Assembly: GCA_009692615.1 (NCBI GenBank)
Contig: SHYW01000034.1
Location: 1-44,677 of the forward strand
Source: Deltaproteobacteria bacterium
GTDB lineage: Bacteria; Desulfobacterota; Binatia; UBA9968
Length of the DNA: 44,677 bases
Reading direction: 5' to 3'
A program made the position numbers and the translations under genes. The notes below the pieces were generated by a model. It ran no database searches. It was not told where the DNA came from and saw only the letters and a list, made by a program, of their open reading frames with translations. Shown here piece by piece: positions 17,289 to 24,750 of the stretch (its first letter is position 1; each line of letters opens with the position of its first letter).

Positions 17289-18143
17289 CTAACGCTCTCT
17301 CGCACCGTCGATGGCTGGAGACCAACGCATCAATTGGCGAAAACTTATCGACGGATCGGCGCCGTCGCATTCCTTGCGCCGCTGGCGCGTGCGCCCTTCG
17401 AGCCAACGGGCGAAGCGCTTATTCGGCGCCGACAAGCGCGTCACGTTGAGATAAGCACGCAGGAAGCGTAAACGGTCTTGCAGAGTAATGCCCGGCAGCG
17501 GCTGACGGTTGAGTTGAATCAAATTACGCTTCCAAAGCGTTTGCCAGGACCAGGTGCGATATTGGCGCGTGCGGTCGTTGTCCATGAAATAGAACTCGCC
17601 GTGAGAAATAAAAATATTTCCGGCCAACAGATCGCCATGGACAAAACCGGCGGCGTGAAAACGGCGAATCAACCTGGCCAAGCGTTGAATATGCTCCCGC
17701 TTGGACCGCAACCCTTCAGCGCGGCAAAACTCGCCGCGTATATACTCGGGCAGCGCGACACCGCTAATTTTCTCGCTGACGACGAACTCGCGCCGGGCAA
17801 CGCGCCAGCCGGCTTGCGCTCCCAAGGCGACCGCCAGCGGCGCCTTGAACCCCGCCCCAGCTAAAAGCAACCCTTGGTGCCAACTATTGAACGCCTGACT
17901 GCGCCGCATTTGATCTTTGAAAGCTTTGAGCGCGCCGCTGCGATGAAAAATTTTGACGAAGAACTCTTTTTCGTGCACGCCATCGGTAAAGCGAAGCTCA
18001 ACGGTCTGCGGATGGTGCGCCGGACTTTGCGCTTTAACGATGTCGAGCACCTGGCGTTGCACGTCGTCGTTCCATTGGGCGCTCAACGCCAGCAAACGCC
18101 ATTCCTCAACGGCGATGCTGCGATACTCAAACAACGTAGCCAT
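17289..18143 (-). CDS. LPS core kinase-like protein, WaaP/Kdo-kinase superfamily (second of three)
   Basis: A 284-residue kinase-fold protein. Its catalytic loop is FVHGDLLAGNIFI (HxDxxxxN) and the second metal site FYFMDNDRTR; the ATP-lysine candidate lies in KEFFVKIFHR (about residues 60-70). Length and motif spacing match lipopolysaccharide kinases (InaA/KdkA/WaaP). ATG at 18143 is preferred to the GTG three codons upstream. It overlaps the heptosyltransferase gene by 17 bases. Because another kinase of the same fold follows two genes downstream, and a third precedes it, each may phosphorylate a different position. Confidence 0.8.
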   Translation of the reverse strand: MATLFEYRSIAVEEWRLLALSAQWNDDVQRQVLDIVKAQSPAHHPQTVELRFTDGVHEKEFFVKIFHRSGALKAFKDQMRRSQAFNSWHQGLLLAGAGFKAPLAVALGAQAGWRVARREFVVSEKISGVALPEYIRGEFCRAEGLRSKREHIQRLARLIRRFHAAGFVHGDLLAGNIFISHGEFYFMDNDRTRQYRTWSWQTLWKRNLIQLNRQPLPGITLQDRLRFLRAYLNVTRLSAPNKRFARWLEGRTRQRRKECDGADPSISFRQLMRWSPAIDGARER

Positions 18144-19188
18144 GACTAACACGAGAGGCGCTTTGCGGGCCGAGCACGATGGCGAGTTTTTTAGCGATCA
18201 TCGCCGTCGAAATCGATTGCATACAGACCCGGCCGATGGGACAAGTTTTTCGATAACAGGGTGAGCAAGGCGCTTCACCGCGAATCGCCAGATCGCCAAA
18301 GCCGTAGGGCCCGGTGCGGCGCGGTTCGGTGGCGCCCCACAGAGAAATCACCGGCGTTCCCAGCGCCGCGGCGATATGCATCAATCCGGTGTCAGGGCCG
18401 ACGGCAACTTTAGCGCCTTCGATGATCGCGATCGCTTCGCGCAAACTAGTGCGACCGACGAGGTCGATTATCCGTCCTTCGCCGGCCATCGTCCGGCGCG
18501 CCAGTTCGCGATCTTCCGACCCACCGAGTAAGACGACATTCAGAGCAAAATCCCGTTGCAAACTTTTCGCGCAATCGGCGATTTGTTTGGGAAACCATTG
18601 CTTGCTCTGCCAGCGGCTGCCGACGAACAAACCGGCGTAACCGCCTTTCACGCGGTCTAAATACTTAGCAGCGCCGGCCCGTTCCGCCGCAGATAAATTA
18701 AACGACCATCCGAGGGGCGCCGCGGAGATGCCAAGATATTCGACGAATTTCAGATAGTGGTCTAATTTAGGTATTTCGTCGCCGTACGCTTCGATGTAAC
18801 GATTATTGAAAAACCAATTACCCTCTTTGCTATCGGCCCGATGAAAACCGAGGCGCACCGGCGCGCCGCTCGCCCAGCTGATGATGCCGCTTTTTAGATG
18901 ACGCTGAAGATCGAGTATGAGGTCGAATTTATTCGCGTGTATCGTTGCCAAAAACGGCGCGAAAGTTTTCCACCAATGACGGTGATCGAAGACAATGATC
19001 TCATTGATGAATGGATTGCCCTCAAGCAGCGGCGCCGCCGCCGGTTCCACCGACCAGGCCAAGGTTGCGTGGGGAAATCCTCGCCGTAGCAGTCCGGCCA
19101 ACGGCAATGCCCGCGTGACATCGCCGATGGAGCCGTGCAGCACCAGGAGAATCTTTTTCGGCGCAAAGTTAGCCGGCATCGCGGTCAT
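18127..19188 (-). CDS. GT9 heptosyltransferase-like glycosyltransferase
   Basis: A 353-residue ADP-heptose:LPS heptosyltransferase family member (GT-B fold, GT9), expected to transfer L,D-heptose onto Kdo or heptose at the cytoplasmic face. It begins KKILLVLHGSIGDVTRALPLAGLLRR, the acceptor-site signature, and has GSRWQSKQWFP, VLLGGSEDRELA and the donor-site GPDTGLMHIAAALGTPVISLWG. Near the end is a cysteine cluster, CSPCYRKTCPIGRVC, also seen in other GT9 proteins. Start ATG 19188 or the ATG three codons on are both possible. Whether it acts as heptosyltransferase I or III is open. Confidence 0.88.
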   Translation of the reverse strand: MTAMPANFAPKKILLVLHGSIGDVTRALPLAGLLRRGFPHATLAWSVEPAAAPLLEGNPFINEIIVFDHRHWWKTFAPFLATIHANKFDLILDLQRHLKSGIISWASGAPVRLGFHRADSKEGNWFFNNRYIEAYGDEIPKLDHYLKFVEYLGISAAPLGWSFNLSAAERAGAAKYLDRVKGGYAGLFVGSRWQSKQWFPKQIADCAKSLQRDFALNVVLLGGSEDRELARRTMAGEGRIIDLVGRTSLREAIAIIEGAKVAVGPDTGLMHIAAALGTPVISLWGATEPRRTGPYGFGDLAIRGEAPCSPCYRKTCPIGRVCMQSISTAMIAKKLAIVLGPQSASRVSHGYVV

Positions 19189-19942
19189 AATAGTAGCTTA
19201 CGAACTCTTCCCACGCGGCTGCAGACAAATAGTTTCCGGTAGGATCGAGTTTGCGCGTCGAGCGCAGCAGCCGGTCGAGATTTCTGGCCGCCAACTCGGT
19301 GGGCAGCTGGCCGAGAGATAATTTAGCCTTGTCGAAGTCGATGAGATAACTCGCCACGCGGTTTTTTTCCGGCCGCAGCAAAATATTTTTGAGATTGAGA
19401 TCGCTGTGAAATACGCCTTCGCGATGCATGGCGCGGACGCTCGCCGCCACCGCTCGCAGTGTCGTCTCCAAGCCAAGCCGCGCCACCAGGCCGCTTTGCA
19501 GCGCCGACCATAAGTCTTCGCTGTCCACCAATTCACGGGTCACCAAACAGCCGCGATAGAATGGACCGGCACTGCGAATGACACAAGCGGCAAGCACCTC
19601 CACGGTGGGCACGCCGCGGCGGCGCAGTTCTTCGGTGACCACCAATTCGCGAAAGGGCCGCGGCGGCCAAGTGAAATACCATTGCCCGGTCAAACCGCGA
19701 AGCAGGCCGCCGTGCTGGCATCGGCGCACCAGCGCGTTGGCCCGGTCTGGCAAATGAATTCGGCGTAGATGGCTACGTCCTTGATATTCTGACGGCTCGC
19801 TTCGACCATCCTCGGCAAAGCAACTATCGATCTTGATCTGCCGCTCGCGCCCACGGCGCACAATCATGCGCCCGCCTTTGCCATCGCTCCATCGGACAAA
19901 ACCCTCTGGCACCGCGCCCCAAGTCAACTGGTCCGACAACAT
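19169..19942 (-). CDS. 3-deoxy-D-manno-octulosonic acid kinase-like protein (third of three)
   Basis: About 257 residues. The kinase-fold catalytic loop is VFHSDLNLKNILL and the metal strand YLIDFDKAKL, close to the HxDLNxxN...IDFD pattern of KdkA/WaaP. The middle RGLTGQWYFTWPPRPFRELVVTEEL, given here in part, resembles the Kdo-kinase segment that precedes the ATP site. It would phosphorylate Kdo O4 if a true KdkA, by analogy with Haemophilus and Vibrio enzymes. The frame extends to an ATG at 20020 inside waaF; ATG at 19942 gives the usual family N-terminus and 28-base spacing. It overlaps the GT9 gene downstream by 20 bases. Confidence 0.82.
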   Translation of the reverse strand: MLSDQLTWGAVPEGFVRWSDGKGGRMIVRRGRERQIKIDSCFAEDGRSEPSEYQGRSHLRRIHLPDRANALVRRCQHGGLLRGLTGQWYFTWPPRPFRELVVTEELRRRGVPTVEVLAACVIRSAGPFYRGCLVTRELVDSEDLWSALQSGLVARLGLETTLRAVAASVRAMHREGVFHSDLNLKNILLRPEKNRVASYLIDFDKAKLSLGQLPTELAARNLDRLLRSTRKLDPTGNYLSAAAWEEFVSYYYDRDAG

Positions 19943-19970
19943 TTGATACGAGTTAGGAATTGGCAGCGGA

Positions 19971-21071
19971 CTAAACGGAGATGAATTCCGGTTGAAACGA
20001 AGTGAGCGGCGCCGGGCCATAGGAAAAATCAGCGTGAATAAATTTCTCCACCCCGCTCAAAACACTTGCGGGTTGAATGAGTTCACTACACGCTTGGTGT
20101 CCCAACGGACAGCGGCTGCCGCCGTGGGTCGTGCACGGACGGCAATTTAAATCTTTCTGCAACACCGTTGCCATGCCGCTATACGGATAGAAACCCAACG
20201 CCGGTGTCGTAGCGCAAAACAGCGCCACCGTCGCCACGCGCTCGGCCACCGCGATATGCATCGGGCCGCTGTCATTGGTAACGAACACCCGACAGCGAGC
20301 GATCGCTGCCGGCAATTCGCGCAAGCTGATCTGTCCGGCGAGATTGACGGCACCTTGGCCGCAGCGATTCAGCACATCGCCGACAACAGCCGCATCCTCG
20401 GCGCCGCCGAAGAGCGCCACCTGGCAGTCAGCATTGCGACGCAGATCGGAAATCAATTGAGCAAAGCCGGCAGCCGACCAGCGCTTGGTCGGCCACACCG
20501 AACCGGGATGGATACCGACAATCGGATGGTTGAGATCTAAACCAAGAGCGGCGAGTTTTTCATCCACCGTCGCTTGCAGCGCGGCACTCACTGGCAAAGA
20601 AATTTCTCGCTGGCATTCTTCGGGCGCAATATCGAAAGCTTCAAGCAGCGACAGATTGCGCTCGACATCGTGCCGCGTGGGGTCGCGATTGACGGTGCGA
20701 TGAAACAGCCACGACCCACGGCTTTGTTGAAAGCCGATGCGGAGAGGAATTCTCGCCAAGCTAAGCATCAACGCACTACGCCAAGATTTGTGCGGTGTCA
20801 GGGCAATTGTGAATTGATGCCCGGCAAGTGCCGCGGCTTGGCGGCGTAAACCGACAAAGCCGCGATGGAGCTTTTTTTTATCGTCGACGATGATCGCATC
20901 GATGGCCGGATGATCCTGCAACAGTTCGCGGCTCGCCGGCTGGCAGAGTAGTGTCAGCTTCCCCACTGCGAAGCGGCGCCGCAGTTCGCCGATCAACGGC
21001 AAAGTCAAAACCGTGTCACCGAGAAAACTGGTCTGCAAAACCAAAACGTTTTCCCAGTTCGCCGCAGGCAA
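19971..21071 (-). CDS. waaF: Lipopolysaccharide heptosyltransferase II-like (GT9)
   Basis: About 366 residues, GT9 family. The N-terminal acceptor signature is VLVLQTSFLGDTVLTLPLIGEL, followed by GIHPGSVWPTKRWSAAGF and the donor site VTNDSGPMHIAVA, all typical of WaaF, which adds the second core heptose. A late cysteine cluster (CRPCTTHGGSRCPLGHQAC) is shared with the other GT9 gene here. The open frame extends to a GTG at 21155 inside the Trm112 gene; a TTG at 21071, five bases after that gene's stop, is the more likely start, though it lacks a strong ribosome site. The I/II assignment is tentative. Confidence 0.85.
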   Translation of the reverse strand: MPAANWENVLVLQTSFLGDTVLTLPLIGELRRRFAVGKLTLLCQPASRELLQDHPAIDAIIVDDKKKLHRGFVGLRRQAAALAGHQFTIALTPHKSWRSALMLSLARIPLRIGFQQSRGSWLFHRTVNRDPTRHDVERNLSLLEAFDIAPEECQREISLPVSAALQATVDEKLAALGLDLNHPIVGIHPGSVWPTKRWSAAGFAQLISDLRRNADCQVALFGGAEDAAVVGDVLNRCGQGAVNLAGQISLRELPAAIARCRVFVTNDSGPMHIAVAERVATVALFCATTPALGFYPYSGMATVLQKDLNCRPCTTHGGSRCPLGHQACSELIQPASVLSGVEKFIHADFSYGPAPLTSFQPEFISV

Positions 21072-21076
21072 TGAAG

Positions 21077-21244
21077 CTATAAACGCACCGCCTCGTCGAT
21101 CAGCATGACTGGAATATCGTCTTTGATTGGATAGCTGAGCCGGCAAGCGTCGCACACCAACCCGTCGCTATTTTGATTGAGATGGATATCGCCCTTGCAT
21201 TTCGGACAGGCGAGGATATCCAAAAGTTCCTTGCTGATAGCCAT
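21077..21244 (-). CDS. Small Trm112/YcaR family zinc-ribbon protein
   Basis: A 55-residue protein, MAISKELLDILACPKCKGD at the N-terminus. Two CxxC pairs (C13/C16 and C31/C34) make a zinc ribbon, and the L-D-I-L-A-C-P-x-C opening followed by ...YPIKDDIPVML is the bacterial Trm112-like (YcaR, UPF0434) pattern. ATG at 21244 has a strong GAGGAG site. In Escherichia coli the family member ycaR lies between lpxK and kdsB, so association with LPS genes is known. Its function in bacteria is poorly defined; eukaryotic and archaeal Trm112 activates methyltransferases, and two methyltransferases are encoded in this cluster. Confidence 0.9.
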   Translation of the reverse strand: MAISKELLDILACPKCKGDIHLNQNSDGLVCDACRLSYPIKDDIPVMLIDEAVRL

Positions 21245-21270
21245 AGTTTAATCTCCTCGTAGAAATTCGC

Positions 21271-22131
21271 TTAGCGCTGATACGGCGTCAAAGCATCCCA
21301 GCCGCGCCGGTAGTCGCGCTGGGACTGCGCCGCGTCGCGATTGACGAAAGGCCGATGATACATCGGATGGCGCAGGCTGCGCACTTCGTGTTCCAACACA
21401 AATGCCGGACGGTCGTTTTGCGGATCGACGATATTTTTGAAACGAAACTGATGATTGCGCGCCTCTTCGGATATCAGCCCACGGCTTTTGAGATAATTGT
21501 ACGGTCCGGAAAAATTCGCCACATAGACCGCCACATGATGTCCGTCATAGGGCGCCAAGTTTTTCTTCGTGTCGCGAAACAGCAGCGACTGATGACGGCC
21601 GATCTTGACCCGGCCAAATTCCCCTTGGCTATCGGTCTCCATCGCCACCGGCGCGCCGAAGGCGTTTTGATAAAATCTGAGGATCGCCGCCGCGGTGCCG
21701 CTCGGAACCAGAAACTCGACGTAGGGCACGCCGATCGTCATATCACCGAAACCGGGCTGGCTAGCGTGGCAGCGATAGCGATTACCCCAAGGGCAGGTCA
21801 CCAGCAATTGCTCACCCTCGCGCGCCAAGGCGAACTGGGTGGCCGCCAATGACGCGGCGACGCTCTCCAAGCGTTTTTCCAGGGCGCCGAGATCTGGCAC
21901 GACCAGACCGATGTAGCCGTCGATCACCTGCGGTGTGCGAGTCGGGAGATGAAACTGCTGCTCGCCAAGGTTCACCCACATGTTGTTCAAGCCGACGTTG
22001 AGATAGGGATCCCGCGTACCGCCGAGGCCGACGACGTAGAACAACGTCGCCAACGCTTGATCGGCGATCTGCACGTTGACATGTTCGAGGGAAATAATAT
22101 TGCCGACATCTTCTTCGCTATATTCGACCAT
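21271..22131 (-). CDS. Two-domain VOC (glyoxalase/dioxygenase fold) family protein
   Basis: About 286 residues. Two vicinal-oxygen-chelate repeats are visible: residues ~13-100 (LEHVNVQIADQALATLFYVV ... IDGYIGLVVPDL) and ~135-250 (VPYVEFLVPSGTAAAILRFYQNAFG ... GHHVAVYVANF ... FVLEHEVRS). Possible metal ligands are the histidines and glutamates at the usual strand positions (LEHVN, VEFLV, GHHVAVY, LEHEV). The ATG at 22131 has an AGGTGG site and is chosen over an upstream GTG/ATG run. I cannot assign a reaction; VOC proteins include glyoxalases, dioxygenases, epimerases and antibiotic-resistance proteins. It lies inside the LPS operon between an epimerase and the Trm112-like gene. Confidence 0.8.
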   Translation of the reverse strand: MVEYSEEDVGNIISLEHVNVQIADQALATLFYVVGLGGTRDPYLNVGLNNMWVNLGEQQFHLPTRTPQVIDGYIGLVVPDLGALEKRLESVAASLAATQFALAREGEQLLVTCPWGNRYRCHASQPGFGDMTIGVPYVEFLVPSGTAAAILRFYQNAFGAPVAMETDSQGEFGRVKIGRHQSLLFRDTKKNLAPYDGHHVAVYVANFSGPYNYLKSRGLISEEARNHQFRFKNIVDPQNDRPAFVLEHEVRSLRHPMYHRPFVNRDAAQSQRDYRRGWDALTPYQR

Positions 22132-22157
22132 GATCCACCTCGTCTGTAAATGCGCGA

Positions 22158-23099
22158 TTAATCCTTGAGCGAACAGATCCATTGCCATTCGGCGGCCAAT
22201 CCCGCCTCAAGTCCAATCTTGGGAGCGTAGCCAAGTTTGCTGCGCGCCAAATCGAGGCGCGCAGCGGTGTGGCGCACGTCGCCCTTTTGGCCGTCGAAGC
22301 GTTTGAGCTTGGCCTTGCGCCCGGAAACTTTCTCGGCCAAAGCGATGGCGTGGAGCAACGACACTTGCGAGCCGCCACCGAGATTGAAAACTTCCCCCTG
22401 CCCACCGTAGGCCGCCGCGCCAAGCAAACCGTCGACGATATCCGTGCAAAAAGTAAAATCGCGGGTCTGTTCGCCGTCGTCGTAAAGCGGCACTTCCTCA
22501 TCGCGCAAAAGCGCGCGCATGAAGATGTGAAAAAACATGTCCGGCCGTTGGCGCGGCCCGTAGACGGTAAAAAAGCGCAGCGCCACCGTCGGCACGCCGA
22601 AGGCTATGCAATAGAGATGGCAAAGATGTTCGGCGGCCAGCTTGGTCGCGCCGTAGGGCGACACCGGCCGGGTACCGCCGTCTTCACGCATGGGCAAGTC
22701 ATCGGTGTCGCCGTAAACCGACGACGTCGACGCGTAGACGAACTTGTGCGGTTTAGTCTCCTTGGCGGCTTCGAGCAAAAGCTGAGTCGCCATGATGTTG
22801 TTCTCGGTGTAACGGTTGAACTCTTTACCCCAGCTCGAGCGCACGCCGGGCTGTCCGGCTAAGTGAAAAACCTGATCGACACCGTCTAGAAGCGCTTTCA
22901 AATCCAAGTGCAGCAAGTCGCCTGAAACAAACCTAAAGTTTTTCTCGCCGGCGTATAACGCCAAGTTGCTGTCCTTGAACCGACGCGGATAGTTATCGAG
23001 AAAATTATCGACACCGACCACTTGATGCCCACCGGCCAACAGTTTTTGCACCAGATGGGAAGCGATAAATCCGGCGGCGCCGGTGACCAAGGTTTTCAC
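22158..23099 (-). CDS. NAD-dependent nucleotide-sugar epimerase/dehydratase (UDP-glucuronate 4-epimerase-like)
   Basis: A 313-residue extended short-chain dehydrogenase. The NAD site is TGAAGFIASHLV, followed by VVGVDNFLDNY, FHLAGQPGVRSSW, the catalytic STSSVYG and YGATK (YxxxK), and FTVYGPRQRPDM. The VDNF and AGQPGVR blocks are closest to UDP-glucuronate 4-epimerases (CapI type), which supply UDP-galacturonate; other UDP-hexose epimerases remain possible. It is not a good match to HldD, so it probably does not close the ADP-heptose pathway. GTG start at 23099 overlaps the gmhB stop by four bases. Confidence 0.85.
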   Translation of the reverse strand: MKTLVTGAAGFIASHLVQKLLAGGHQVVGVDNFLDNYPRRFKDSNLALYAGEKNFRFVSGDLLHLDLKALLDGVDQVFHLAGQPGVRSSWGKEFNRYTENNIMATQLLLEAAKETKPHKFVYASTSSVYGDTDDLPMREDGGTRPVSPYGATKLAAEHLCHLYCIAFGVPTVALRFFTVYGPRQRPDMFFHIFMRALLRDEEVPLYDDGEQTRDFTFCTDIVDGLLGAAAYGGQGEVFNLGGGSQVSLLHAIALAEKVSGRKAKLKRFDGQKGDVRHTAARLDLARSKLGYAPKIGLEAGLAAEWQWICSLKD

Positions 23100-23677
23100 G
23101 ATAATCCCGCTCCTGATTGAGAATTTTCCGCGTGGGCGATAATCCAGTGCGCCGCTTGCAACAAATCGTCGACGACGGGAATGTTTAAGGCTCGTGCCGT
23201 GGCCACCGCATCATCGTCGCGGCCGATCAAAATCGCCACCGCGCCAACCCGCTGCGCCAGTTCCACATCGGTCATTTGATCGCCGACGACATAGGAGCGT
23301 GCGACATCGAGTTGCAAATCCTTGGCGGCGCGTTCGATCAGGCCACGATTGGGTTTGCGGCAGTCGCACGCGATCCGATATTCCCCGATGCCTTCGGTTG
23401 GATGATGCGGACAGTAATAAATGCCATCCAACGTCGCGCCCTCGGCGCCCAGCTTCGCCGTCAATACGGCGTGAATTTCCTGCAAACCCGCTTCGCTCAA
23501 ACCGCCGCGGGCAATGACCGATTGATTGGTTACCATGACCCGTTTAAAACCACCCTCGCGCAAAAGGCTGAGGCCGAGGCAGACGCCGGGAAGAATTTCG
23601 ATTTGCTCGACGGTACATAAATAATTGACCTCGCGGATCAGAGTGCCGTCGCGATCGAGAAAGACCGCCGCGTTCAT
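23096..23677 (-). CDS. gmhB: D-glycero-D-manno-heptose 1,7-bisphosphate 7-phosphatase
   Basis: A 193-residue HAD phosphatase removing the 7-phosphate before adenylylation in ADP-heptose synthesis. HAD motif I is FLDRDGTLIREV (nucleophile Asp in DRDGT), motif II MVTNQS, and motif IV VVGDQMTDVELA. The zinc loop CPHHP...CDCRKPNRG (about residues 89-109) is the signature that separates GmhB from other HAD enzymes. It is linked by four-base overlaps to lpxK and to the epimerase. With rfaE1 and rfaE2 it gives three of the five ADP-heptose steps in this window. Confidence 0.93.
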   Translation of the reverse strand: MNAAVFLDRDGTLIREVNYLCTVEQIEILPGVCLGLSLLREGGFKRVMVTNQSVIARGGLSEAGLQEIHAVLTAKLGAEGATLDGIYYCPHHPTEGIGEYRIACDCRKPNRGLIERAAKDLQLDVARSYVVGDQMTDVELAQRVGAVAILIGRDDDAVATARALNIPVVDDLLQAAHWIIAHAENSQSGAGLS

Positions 23678-24750
23678 CGCTCGGACACCCGCGCGGCATT
23701 TATTTTCTCGACAATACCGTCGACCAGAGCGTCGCCGTTTTCCACTTCCAGCGCCACCCGCAACGCCAACAATTTGTCTCTCGCGAACGGGAACGGCGTT
23801 AATTTAAGAATATCCTTCTCGGTGGTAATGATCAAATCGACCAAGCGCCCCATGCGGCTGATCTGCTGCCAATCACGCGCCGTATAGGAATGATGATCGG
23901 GAAATTCCAAAGTCTCGACGATCTCCCCTTCCCATTCGTGGATCTGGCTATAGAGGCCGCGCGGATCGGCAATGCCGGTGACCGTGAGAATTTTACTGCG
24001 ATAGAGCAGCGTCAAGGGAAACTGCCGCGAACCCTCGCGGCTAAAACCGATCAACGACACGCCGCGCAGCGACGCCTTGAATGCGGCGCCAGCCAATTCT
24101 TTAGGAATTGCCGAATTCCAAGAGCCGTTGCCGCCGGTGGCGAGCAGAAAATCGGCACGGCGCAAATTGCTCTTGGGCTCGCGAAACGGTCCCGCCGGCA
24201 ACAGCGAACCGCTGGCGTCTTGTCCGAGCAGCAACAAGTCGACATCCCGACGCACCCGGCGGTGTTGAAAGCCGTCGTCCAGAACAAATACGTCAATGTC
24301 GTCATGGCCGCGCAGCATTTCCGTGGCGCTTTCTATCCGATCCGCGCCGACGCCCACGGTTTGCCCGTAAATACGCGCCATCATAAACGGCTCGTCGCCG
24401 GCTTGCTCCAAGCTGGCGACATTGTTGTCGTCGACGCGCATAATCAGCGGCTTTTTCTCGCCGCGCCGATAACCGCGGCTGAGAATGCCGACCGTCAATC
24501 CCCGCCGGTTCAATTCATGGGACAACCATAAACAGGTCGGCGTCTTTCCCGTCCCACCGACCGTAAGATTGCCGACGCTAACCACCGGCCGCGGTAAGCG
24601 CACCGAACCCAGCAAGCGATGGGCAAAACAAAAATTACGTAACTGAACGCCGACACGGTAGAGCAATGACGCCGGAACTAACAAAAGCCACAGCAACTTA
24701 CCTTTGACGCCTTTGCGCTCCCAGGCGGCGCGAATGGTCAGCTCATTCAT
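23674..24750 (-). CDS. lpxK: Tetraacyldisaccharide 4'-kinase
   Basis: A 358-residue inner-membrane-associated kinase that phosphorylates the 4' position of the lipid A disaccharide. It shows the P-loop VSVGNLTVGGTGKTP (about residues 60-74), ILSRGYRRG, GDEPFMMAR and the catalytic DDGFQHRRVRRDVDLLL. An N-terminal hydrophobic helix (LLWLLLVPASLLYRVGV) fits membrane anchoring. The ATG overlaps the waaA stop by four bases; waaA-lpxK pairing is common. All diagnostic motifs are intact. Confidence 0.95.
   Translation of the reverse strand: MNELTIRAAWERKGVKGKLLWLLLVPASLLYRVGVQLRNFCFAHRLLGSVRLPRPVVSVGNLTVGGTGKTPTCLWLSHELNRRGLTVGILSRGYRRGEKKPLIMRVDDNNVASLEQAGDEPFMMARIYGQTVGVGADRIESATEMLRGHDDIDVFVLDDGFQHRRVRRDVDLLLLGQDASGSLLPAGPFREPKSNLRRADFLLATGGNGSWNSAIPKELAGAAFKASLRGVSLIGFSREGSRQFPLTLLYRSKILTVTGIADPRGLYSQIHEWEGEIVETLEFPDHHSYTARDWQQISRMGRLVDLIITTEKDILKLTPFPFARDKLLALRVALEVENGDALVDGIVEKINAARVSER

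Noticed and set aside
22158-23099. Reading the epimerase as HldD (ADP-heptose 6-epimerase)
   Set aside because: The VDNFLDNY and AGQPGVRSS blocks fit UDP-glucuronate-type epimerases better than HldD.
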